From: Chloroflexota bacterium
GTDB taxonomy: Bacteria; Chloroflexota; Dehalococcoidia; GIF9; UBA5629
Direction: 5' to 3'
Assembly: GCA_026389675.1 (NCBI GenBank)
Contig: JAPLHJ010000273.1
Location: forward strand, 1 to 9,797
Length of the DNA: 9,797 nucleotides
The notes under the pieces are model-generated. The model made no database searches. It was not told the origin of the DNA and saw only the letters and a list, made by a program, of their open reading frames with translations. Shown here piece by piece: positions 1 through 5,834 of this stretch (its first letter is position 1; every line of letters begins with the position of its first letter). The position numbers were made by a program, and so were the translations under genes.

Positions 1-896
1 GAGTATGTCTCGGCCACTACCACACCCCCGTATCTCTCAAAGTAGTTGAACAGTCCCAGGTTATACCACAGCGGGATGTTGTCCCAGAACAGCCGCACTT
101 TCTCCTCAGCAATTATGCCGGCACCCTTGTCTGCGCGCTCCTTCACTTCATCCCTGACCCTGGCCAGATAATCGACGGCGGTCCGGGTGCCCTGCCTGGT
201 CACCATGACGAACATCAGCCCGACCTCGGCTGCCGAGATCGGCGTGGGGATGCAGCGCCGGTACCCGGTTATCTCGTCCCAGAGGGCACAGGCCTGATCG
301 GATAGGCGGACGACCTCGCCGAGTCGGTCATAATCCAGCTTCCTTCCAGTCACCTCGGTGAGAAAGGCGATGATGCGTTTTATCTCGTGGATGGCGTAAT
401 CGATATGGTATCGCTGGATGTTCTCGATGGGAACCTGGGGGAGATCGGCCTTGAAGACTTTAGCACGGGGAAACCTCCGTGCGATATACTGAAAATTTTT
501 CATGGTCGGGACACAGCCGGCGCCGGGCATGAAAATCATGTCGGGTTCCGGCAGGCCCCCCAGCGGCACCTCTTCCGATCCCATCATGCCGTTGATGTAG
601 CCTACGCAATTGCGCAGGTATCCGCAGAGGTCCGGGGAAAAACCCATGGATTCGGCGGCCCGGTAATTCTTATCGATCAATCCGAAGGCGGCACAAACCG
701 GTGACCAGTTCTCAGGGAAAGCCGGCATTAGATCCATAGCATAGAATATCTCAATAAGACCATTCATCGGCGGCATCCAGCCGACCGGCTTGCCGGTCCG
801 CTTGGCCTCATGCCCCTCCAGGTAGAATTCGGCGACAATCTGCTGCAGTTCCCTGGCTGTGGCAAGTCTCTTGGTCGATTTCTGCGTGTTTCCCAT
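1..896 (-). CDS. 2-hydroxyacyl-CoA dehydratase / benzoyl-CoA reductase-type subunit (BcrB/HgdB family), 3' end missing
   Basis: I translated this open frame by hand: 298 complete codons from the ATG at 896-894 with no stop, continuing off the left edge, so the C-terminus is missing. The family (2-hydroxyglutaryl-CoA dehydratase D component) removes water from, or reduces, CoA thioesters using a [4Fe-4S] cluster and ATP-driven electron injection. Supporting features are an N-terminal helical region, a PENW motif near residues 61-64 followed by C68, and the segment around residues 86-99 with C91 and C97 (FSPDLCGYLRNCVG), which resembles the family's cluster-binding region. The start lies one nucleotide after the TAA of the upstream gene, and a GGGGGA ribosome binding site sits inside that gene's last codons, so translational coupling is likely. 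N-terminal features look closer to BcrB than to BcrC. The substrate is unknown. Family call sure; enzyme identity not. Confidence 0.85.
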   Translation of the reverse strand, partial: MGNTQKSTKRLATARELQQIVAEFYLEGHEAKRTGKPVGWMPPMNGLIEIFYAMDLMPAFPENWSPVCAAFGLIDKNYRAAESMGFSPDLCGYLRNCVGYINGMMGSEEVPLGGLPEPDMIFMPGAGCVPTMKNFQYIARRFPRAKVFKADLPQVPIENIQRYHIDYAIHEIKRIIAFLTEVTGRKLDYDRLGEVVRLSDQACALWDEITGYRRCIPTPISAAEVGLMFVMVTRQGTRTAVDYLARVRDEVKERADKGAGIIAEEKVRLFWDNIPLWYNLGLFNYFERYGGVVVAETY

Positions 897-897
897 C

Positions 898-2034
898 TTA
901 TCCCCCAATTATCTCGAAGAACGCCTGGAACCGGGTCTTAAGCTGGCCCTCTATATTGCCGCTCTCGTCCATCTCAACCAGCAATACCGGGATACCGCTG
1001 TTTTTCAGTTCCCCCGCCAGCGCCGGGTAGTCGGCCAGGTGCGGCGTGCAAAACTTCTGGAAGAGGAATATGACACCCCTCGCACCCGATCTCTCTACCA
1101 GTTCCCTGACCCGCGGTACGCGGTCTTCGATAGTCGAGCGGGCGGGACAGGGGAAACGGTGCATATAGCGATCGATGAGCCGTTCTATAGGGTCTTTCCC
1201 AGGTCCGTCGGCAGGCTCGCAAAAGCGGTACCCGTTGCAAAGGTCGTCGGCCACCACCTTCCCACCCGCCACCTCAATCAGGTCGAAAATCCACATCTGT
1301 TCGACGATACTGCCCGACACCAGGACAGGTATGCCGCCAGCAGGAGCAGCCTTTTTATAATCGAGGGCGCCGATGAGGCCGGTCAGGTATGTAAGGTAAT
1401 CCTCGGGAGGCAGGGAAAAACCAGCCTCCGCTATCGTGTAAAAGTCGCGCGCCGGCCGTACAAACATGTCCCGGGCACGCAATTCGTGCAGGCGCAGCAG
1501 GCTTTTCCTGATTTCCGCGTAAAGGTCGAGCGATCGCTGCAGAGAAGCCGGGCCGGTTTTTCCTCCGGCTTCGGCGAGTTTACCGGTAAGCTCATTGAGG
1601 GTATGCCGGTAAAACGCCCTGGCGCCTTCACTGGCGTTGTAGGGCAGTGGTACGGTGTGAAAGAGCCCAAGTCCGGTGTTTTCCTCCCAGATATTCATCA
1701 TGCCGCACGGCGTATCGCAGGTGTAACCCTGTATCACGCCGGAGAGATACCTGTATTCGCCGCGCAGCGCCCTCTCCAGTGAAGTCCGCATATAGGGGCA
1801 GACGAAGTTGGGGACTAAAGAACCGGCCTGTTCAACACGTATCGTACCGCCGTAGATCCTTACCGGCAGGAAGCCCGCCGCATGGATAAGCTCGATGGGT
1901 GTGTAGGTGCAGAACCAGCCGAAAACTTTCTGTTTTTCTGCATGGCGGATGAGCCGCTCCGTCCTATTCTTGACAGCTTCAACAAAAGGGCCTGTATCAA
2001 TAGGCATCATGGTTAACCCGCTACTATCCGCCAT
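898..2034 (-). CDS. 2-hydroxyacyl-CoA dehydratase family subunit (BcrC/HgdB-like)
   Basis: Full-length subunit of 378 residues from the ATG at 2034, close to the usual 370-430 of this family. It should pair with the next gene's product in an oxygen-sensitive cytoplasmic [4Fe-4S] enzyme acting on a CoA thioester. Visible hallmarks, numbered from this ATG, are GWFCTYTPIELIHAAG (residues 39-54, C42), CPYMR (C79), TCDTPCG (C106 and C110), the DDLCNGYRF segment (residues 263-271) and the C-terminal block with KFC (C329), then IPVLLVEMD and GQLKTRFQAF. C79, C106 and C329 match the three cysteines that usually bind the cluster. A TTG 18 nt upstream (2052) is an alternative start. I prefer the ATG because GGGGAAGGA precedes it and the predicted promoter would begin transcription almost on top of the TTG. 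Likely the first gene of an operon with the following subunit. Confidence 0.9.
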   Translation of the reverse strand: MADSSGLTMMPIDTGPFVEAVKNRTERLIRHAEKQKVFGWFCTYTPIELIHAAGFLPVRIYGGTIRVEQAGSLVPNFVCPYMRTSLERALRGEYRYLSGVIQGYTCDTPCGMMNIWEENTGLGLFHTVPLPYNASEGARAFYRHTLNELTGKLAEAGGKTGPASLQRSLDLYAEIRKSLLRLHELRARDMFVRPARDFYTIAEAGFSLPPEDYLTYLTGLIGALDYKKAAPAGGIPVLVSGSIVEQMWIFDLIEVAGGKVVADDLCNGYRFCEPADGPGKDPIERLIDRYMHRFPCPARSTIEDRVPRVRELVERSGARGVIFLFQKFCTPHLADYPALAGELKNSGIPVLLVEMDESGNIEGQLKTRFQAFFEIIGG

Positions 2035-2038
2035 AAAA

Positions 2039-2047
2039 TCCTTCCCC
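2039..2047 (-). promoter_or_regulatory. ribosome binding site that decides the dehydratase start
   Basis: On the minus strand GGGGAAGGA lies 4 nt before the ATG at 2034. The alternative upstream TTG at 2052 has only a weak AAGG before it, so this site favours the ATG. Confidence 0.6.
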
Positions 2048-2062
2048 GACAATTGTGCGCCT

Positions 2063-2091
2063 TTTAGATTTCACTGCATGCTTCCTGTTAA
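2063..2091 (-). promoter_or_regulatory. candidate sigma70-type promoter of the dehydratase genes
   Basis: On the minus strand there is TTAACA (2091-2086, five of six matches to the -35 consensus), a 17-nt spacer, then TCTAAA (2068-2063, four of six matches to the -10). Transcription would begin near 2055, giving a leader of about 20 nt that contains the GGGGAAGGA site before the ATG at 2034. It lies in the 73-nt gap after the membrane methyltransferase gene. Prediction from pattern only. Confidence 0.45.
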
Positions 2092-2107
2092 TCTCAATAT
2101 ACTAAGG

Positions 2108-2833
2108 TCACCAAATAAAAGGAATAAGCCTGTATCTCACCTTCTTTTTATAATCAATATAACCCACCAACTCAGCTATCAGCATTTTTTCTTCGCCGGT
2201 TATTCGAACAACCAGGAGAAGACTCATTAATGAGCCAACAAGCAGCCCGTATATCGAGCCGAGCAATAGCGGCGCTCCTAAAAACATCAGTAAACCTGCC
2301 AGATACATGGGATGCCTGACAATACTGTACACTCCCGTCGATATCACATGTTGCTTCCGTTCCGCCTGTATCCTCACCAGTGGTGATGCGAAAGTGTTTT
2401 CAGTATATGACCTGTAGAAAAAGAAGGACGATAATATTAATCCAATGCCACCCAAAACTTTCAACCAAATAGGAAAGCTTACGTTCCAGGCCAATCTTTT
2501 AGCATCCAGCGGCATAATCAGGATCCAGGCTATAAAACCCAGCCCAAGACCATAGACAACGAACCTATCCCACCCTTCCTGGTTTGCAGTACCCGGCTGC
2601 TTAAACCTCTCTGCCAGGAGTGCGGGGTCTTTGCGATATAGATAGCTGATAGTAAAAAAACACAATAAAAGTAACCATATATTAAAAATCCAGCCTTCAA
2701 CCCAAAGCCAGTCTCCTGACAGGAGTAGAAGTAGTACCGGCCAGATCAATATCCAAATTGCCGTGTAGATGATTTTACCGGCACCAATGCTATCTTTGCT
2801 TTTAATGGGATATCCCTCCTGAGTTTTTATCAC
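2108..2833 (-). CDS. membrane methyltransferase of the isoprenylcysteine carboxyl methyltransferase (ICMT/PEMT) type
   Basis: A 241-codon frame opening with GTG. The protein is strongly hydrophobic, with membrane segments near residues 21-39, 45-66, 90-108 and 122-141, and a hydrophobic pair at about 175-208. The C-terminal part carries the family signature: RHPMY at 173-177, preceded by GVYSIV, then GEEKML at 213-218 and a tyrosine-rich YIDYKKKVRYR tail. These residues form the S-adenosylmethionine site in ICMT and phospholipid methyltransferases. Bacterial members methylate mostly unknown lipids or small molecules, and the substrate here cannot be told. The gene is clearly AT-richer than its neighbours, which may reflect transfer. 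The start is uncertain: the GTG has no good ribosome binding site, whereas a near-perfect one lies inside the frame just before an ATT codon at 2806. It diverges from the dehydrogenase gene at 2944. Confidence 0.85.
   Translation of the reverse strand: MIKTQEGYPIKSKDSIGAGKIIYTAIWILIWPVLLLLLSGDWLWVEGWIFNIWLLLLCFFTISYLYRKDPALLAERFKQPGTANQEGWDRFVVYGLGLGFIAWILIMPLDAKRLAWNVSFPIWLKVLGGIGLILSSFFFYRSYTENTFASPLVRIQAERKQHVISTGVYSIVRHPMYLAGLLMFLGAPLLLGSIYGLLVGSLMSLLLVVRITGEEKMLIAELVGYIDYKKKVRYRLIPFIW
2813..2820 (-). promoter_or_regulatory. strong Shine-Dalgarno sequence inside the annotated ICMT-like frame
   Basis: AGGAGGGA on the minus strand, within codons 5-7 counted from the GTG. Eight nucleotides after the AGGAGG core is the in-frame codon ATT (2806-2804). 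No ATG, GTG or TTG stands at a usable distance in this frame, so either translation begins at ATT or the match is chance. Confidence 0.4.
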
Positions 2834-2835
2834 TA

Positions 2836-2864
2836 ATTCTATTCCGGGGAAAGAATAATCACAA
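2836..2864 (-). promoter_or_regulatory. candidate promoter of the ICMT-like gene
   Basis: On the minus strand TTGTGA (2864-2859, four of six matches), a 17-nt spacer and TAGAAT (2841-2836, five of six matches). The predicted transcription start, near 2829-2830, falls on or just after the GTG start codon, so the annotated GTG would be absent or leaderless. Confidence 0.4.
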
Positions 2865-2880
2865 CGGCGCTGTTAAGCAG

Positions 2881-2909
2881 ATTACAGCAGAACGGATTTG
2901 TTATAGAAT
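2881..2909 (+). promoter_or_regulatory. candidate promoter of the dehydrogenase operon
   Basis: ATTACA (2881-2886, four of six matches), a 17-nt spacer and TAGAAT (2904-2909, five of six matches), facing the gene at 2944. The leader would be about 28 nt and includes AGGAG before the ATG. It lies in the 110-nt divergent gap shared with the ICMT-like gene. Confidence 0.35.
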
Positions 2910-2943
2910 TGCACGGGCAAATCTTGAAACAGGAGATTTAAAT

Positions 2944-3711
2944 ATGGATTTGAAAGATAAGGTCATATTGATCACCGGCGCTTCATCCGGTATAGGGAAA
3001 GCAGTAGCGCTGGCACTGAGCCACGGGCATAACCGCATTGTCATAACTGCACGCCGCAAAGAATTATTATCAGACGTAGCGGAAACCATTCAAAAAAACG
3101 GCAGCGAAGCCTTGGCAATAAATGGAGACGCGCTGGATGCAGAACAGGCAGCCAGCATAGTTCAGCAGGCGGTACTGCGGTTTGGCCACATCGATATCGC
3201 ATTGCTGAATATCGGCGCCGGGCCTTCCCTAAGCATCTCTACTGCCTCTCCCGGTGACATCAAGCAGAATATGCGCGTCAATTATGACACAATGATCAAT
3301 TTCTTCTGTCCGCTTGTCCAACAAATGAAAGCCCAGGATTCGGGCGGGATCATTGCCAACACCAACTCACTGGCAGGATTCCTGGGGCTTCCCACACAGG
3401 GGCAATATTCAGCCGCTAAAGCAGCCTGCCGCATTTTCCTGGACACCGCCAGGATTGAATTGAAGCAGTACAATATCAGGGTGCTGACGATCTGTCCAGG
3501 GTTTGTGATAACGGAGAGAAATAAACAACCCGGAATTCCCGCTTCTTTTACCATGAGCCTGGATGAAGCTGCCAGGCACATCTTAAAGGCCTTGAAATCA
3601 GAGAGCAAAGAATACCTGTTTCCAACCCGCCTCAAGCTGGCAATCATGCTGCCGCGGTTTCTGCCACGGTTTGCAACGGAGAGTATCCTGTCGCAGTTTT
3701 TACGCTCATAG
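2944..3711 (+). CDS. short-chain dehydrogenase/reductase (SDR)
   Basis: A 255-residue classical SDR, normal length for the family. It would oxidise or reduce an alcohol/ketone with NAD(H) or NADP(H). The nucleotide-binding TGASSGIG is at residues 11-18. ARRKE after the second strand (36-40) has arginines at a place that often favours NADP. NIGAG at 89-93 stands for the usual NNAG. The catalytic set is complete: N113, S142, Y155 and K159 (YSAAK), followed by CPGFV at 184-188. The C-terminal segment (about 225-255) is hydrophobic with basic residues, which recalls SDRs that touch membranes such as 3-ketodihydrosphingosine reductase; that is only a resemblance. AGGAG precedes the ATG. The nitronate monooxygenase gene follows after 30 nt, so the two are probably one transcript. 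Base composition is lower in GC than the genes downstream. Substrate unknown. Confidence 0.92.
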   Translation: MDLKDKVILITGASSGIGKAVALALSHGHNRIVITARRKELLSDVAETIQKNGSEALAINGDALDAEQAASIVQQAVLRFGHIDIALLNIGAGPSLSISTASPGDIKQNMRVNYDTMINFFCPLVQQMKAQDSGGIIANTNSLAGFLGLPTQGQYSAAKAACRIFLDTARIELKQYNIRVLTICPGFVITERNKQPGIPASFTMSLDEAARHILKALKSESKEYLFPTRLKLAIMLPRFLPRFATESILSQFLRS

Positions 3712-3741
3712 ATTCCAACAGTTAATAAGGAGGATGGCAAT

Positions 3742-4797
3742 ATGTTCAGAACCAGGATGACGGAACTCTTCGGCATAAAGCACCCCATAATGCTCGCCGG
3801 GATGAACTGGATAACGGAGCCGGGACTGGTAGCGGCGGTATGTAACGCGGGAGGGCTGGGTATGCTGGCCACGGCCCGCTTCTCACCCGGCGAGACAAGG
3901 GAGAATATCCAGGAGATAAGGCGGCGTACGGACAGGCCATTCGGGGTCAACCAGGCCCTGGCCCTGCCAGGAGCAAAGGAGAACGTAGAGGTTGCCCTTG
4001 AAGAAAAGGTACAGATAGTCAACTATGCCCTGGGCAAGCCGTGGTTCATCGACCGCGTACACGGCTACGGCGGCAAGGTGCTGGGCACGACGGCAACGGT
4101 CAGGCATGCGGTACGCGCCGAGCAATTAGGCTGCGACGCGGTGATCGTCACAGGCCACGAAGCCGCCGGCCATGGCACCATCGCTACCTCGCTGGTGCTG
4201 CTCCCGATGGTGGCCAGCCAGGTCAAAGTACCCTTGATCGCCGCCGGCGGTTTCTATAACGGCCGCGGACTGGCGGCAGCACTGGCACTGGGGGCAGACG
4301 GGATCTCTATGGGAACCAGGTTCTCGCTAACCCGGGAAAGCATGGTGCACAATAACTTCAAACAACTGTGCCTGCAGGCCACCGAACAGGACACGCTGTA
4401 TAGCAACGCCTTCGACGGCATGCCGGGCCGCGTACTGAGAACCAGGGCAGCGGAGAAGATGATGAAGGGCGGCATACAATTCTCCGAGGCACTGCGTGGC
4501 GCCGGCGAGATACGCAAGATGCTCAAACTCTCTTTCTGGCAGTTCCTCGGCCTGAGTCTGCAAATGTGGCGGGCCGAGGAGGGCTCGCCGATCTGGTCAC
4601 AGGCCCGCCAGGCGGTGGGCATGAGAAGGCACCTCAAGGCCATCAACGATGGAGATGTGAATGAGGGCATCCTCTTCGCCGGGCAGGATTGCGGAGGGAT
4701 AGATGACCTGCCGGGCGTGCAGGAACTGATGGACAGGATCATAACCGAGGCCGAAGCGGCCTGCGACTCCCTGCAGAGGAAACGCCAGACGGCATGA
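3742..4797 (+). CDS. FMN-dependent nitronate monooxygenase / enoyl-ACP reductase II (FabK)-like protein
   Basis: A 351-residue TIM-barrel flavoprotein of the 2-nitropropane dioxygenase family. Signature pieces appear in order: the N-terminal KHPIMLAGMNWITEP (14-28), NAGGLGML (35-42), FGVN at 67-70, VIVTGHEAAGHG (134-145, H139 at the conserved active-site place), IAAGGFYNGRG (167-176, phosphate of FMN), GADGISMGTRF (184-194), and the C-terminal EGILFAGQDCGGIDDL (308-323). Members either oxidise alkyl nitronates or, as FabK, reduce enoyl-ACP, and many in anaerobes have unknown substrates. In this setting, next to an SDR, a role in acyl or keto-compound reduction is as plausible as nitronate detoxification. 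AAGGAGG lies 8 nt before the ATG. The TfoX-type gene starts 43 nt after the stop. Confidence 0.9.
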   Translation: MFRTRMTELFGIKHPIMLAGMNWITEPGLVAAVCNAGGLGMLATARFSPGETRENIQEIRRRTDRPFGVNQALALPGAKENVEVALEEKVQIVNYALGKPWFIDRVHGYGGKVLGTTATVRHAVRAEQLGCDAVIVTGHEAAGHGTIATSLVLLPMVASQVKVPLIAAGGFYNGRGLAAALALGADGISMGTRFSLTRESMVHNNFKQLCLQATEQDTLYSNAFDGMPGRVLRTRAAEKMMKGGIQFSEALRGAGEIRKMLKLSFWQFLGLSLQMWRAEEGSPIWSQARQAVGMRRHLKAINDGDVNEGILFAGQDCGGIDDLPGVQELMDRIITEAEAACDSLQRKRQTA

Positions 4798-4840
4798 AAC
4801 AGAAACGACAGGTAAATTAATTAGCGCGGAGGTAGTAACG

Positions 4841-5206
4841 ATGGAACACAAGTGGAAGAAGAGCTCGCCTGAACTGGCCAAAGTACTGGATGCTGCCCTG
4901 ATACGCTTCACCTGCGACAAAAAGCCGATGTTCGGTTCACCGGTATTCTGGATAAACCGCAATATGTTCGCCGGGGTGCATGAAGATAACCTGTTCATCC
5001 GTCTATCAGAAAAAGACCGCGGTGAGATACTGAAAAAATACCCCGGGGCCAAACCCTTCGAACCGCTCAAAGGCCGCATTATGAAAGAGTATATCGTCGT
5101 GCCCCCATCAATCTATGCTGATGCGAAATTATTTGAGGAGTGGCTGAAGCGTGCCCACGCCTACGCCGCATCTCTGCCCCCCAAAGTTAAGAAAGGCCCG
5201 AAGTAA
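4841..5206 (+). CDS. stand-alone TfoX/Sxy N-terminal domain protein
   Basis: A 121-residue cytoplasmic protein matching the TfoX N-terminal domain. It shows the K-x-MFGSP-x-F core at residues 28-35, then NRNMFAGVHEDNLFIRLSEKDR (39-60), the FEPL segment near 72-75, KEYIVVPP (82-89), and a final helix with FEEWLKRAHAYAASLPPK. The C-terminal TfoX domain found in the Haemophilus and E. coli competence regulators is absent. Such single-domain proteins are common in bacteria that lack natural-competence regulation, and their role is unknown, so no competence function should be assumed. GGAGG sits 8 nt before the ATG. The gene follows the nitronate monooxygenase gene by 43 nt and may share its transcript. 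The lysine-rich tail (VKKGPK) is common in the family. Confidence 0.82.
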   Translation: MEHKWKKSSPELAKVLDAALIRFTCDKKPMFGSPVFWINRNMFAGVHEDNLFIRLSEKDRGEILKKYPGAKPFEPLKGRIMKEYIVVPPSIYADAKLFEEWLKRAHAYAASLPPKVKKGPK

Positions 5207-5234
5207 AACCGCGGATTATTTGGAGGGTTACCCG

Positions 5235-5263
5235 TATTATGATATGGTTAATTGTTCATAATA
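5235..5263 (+). repeat. perfect 8-bp inverted repeat upstream of the TPR gene, possible operator
   Basis: TATTATGA (5235-5242) and TCATAATA (5256-5263) are exact reverse complements separated by 13 nt. The repeat ends one base before the AGGGAA ribosome binding site of the gene at 5277. With no T-tract it does not look like a terminator; it may be an operator or an mRNA hairpin that limits translation. The strand is nominal because the structure is symmetrical. Confidence 0.4.
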
Positions 5264-5276
5264 TAGGGAACTCAAT

Positions 5277-5831
5277 ATGCAAATCGAGGAACTCCGCCGG
5301 GAAATAGACGGTCATTTCGAGAAGGAGGAATACCTGGAGGCGCTTGAGCGCTGCATAGCCCTGCTGGAGGAGTACCGGCAGCAGGTGACCTTCGATGACA
5401 TCTTCAAGAAGGGACTGTGCCATTTCAAGCTGGAAGAGGATGCCGAGGCCATCGGCTGTTTCAATAAGGCGCTGGAGCTGCAACCGGACAATGAAATGGC
5501 GCTGACCAACAAGGGGATTTGTCTTTTCAACCTCAATAAAGTGCAGGAAGCCTTCCGGATTTTCAACCGGGCGATTAAATTAAATCCGCATGTTTTTCCG
5601 CCCTGGCACTACATGGGCTTTTACTACCTGGGACTTTTTATGAAGACGGGCGACCAGTTTATCATGGAGAAGGTGGTGAACTGCTATCGCCAGGTGGTTG
5701 GTATGGCGCCGGATTTCGGCGGATTCACAATGCACGATCCCATCAAGGATGTAGATTATTCCATCGAGCTCTTTTTGACGCTGCATGATGATGTGCCCGA
5801 ATTGCCCATCGATACTCTCACAACTGTTTAA
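5277..5831 (+). CDS. tetratricopeptide repeat (TPR) protein
   Basis: A 184-residue protein without signal peptide or membrane segment, so probably a cytoplasmic scaffold. A charged helical lead (2-34, itself TPR-like) is followed by clear TPR units near 40-71 (GLCHFKLEEDAEAIGCFNKALELQP) and 74-105 (NKGICLFNLNKVQEAFRIFNRAIKLNP), then a degenerate unit near 108-146 that keeps the WHYMGFYYLG and CYRQVVGMAP parts. The last 38 residues are not repeat-like. TPRs bind partner proteins, but no partner can be read from the sequence. The ATG at 5277 follows AGGGAA. The 70-nt gap before it contains a perfect inverted repeat, so this gene may be regulated separately from the three upstream. It ends 3 nt from the end of the convergent DUF2779 gene. 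Confidence 0.85.
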   Translation: MQIEELRREIDGHFEKEEYLEALERCIALLEEYRQQVTFDDIFKKGLCHFKLEEDAEAIGCFNKALELQPDNEMALTNKGICLFNLNKVQEAFRIFNRAIKLNPHVFPPWHYMGFYYLGLFMKTGDQFIMEKVVNCYRQVVGMAPDFGGFTMHDPIKDVDYSIELFLTLHDDVPELPIDTLTTV

Positions 5832-5834
5832 GCC

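Noticed and set aside
859..1782. A 307-codon plus-strand open frame opposite the dehydratase subunit
   Set aside because: It lies antisense to a gene with clear family motifs, its product resembles no family I know, and high-GC coding regions often keep such mirror frames open.
3282..4022. A 246-codon minus-strand open frame across the SDR and nitronate monooxygenase genes
   Set aside because: It crosses two well-supported plus-strand genes and the ribosome binding site between them; the product is serine/arginine-rich and motif-free, typical of a shadow frame.
4841..5206. TfoX-type gene as a competence regulator
   Set aside because: Only the N-terminal domain is present and no competence genes or CRP-S-like sites are nearby.
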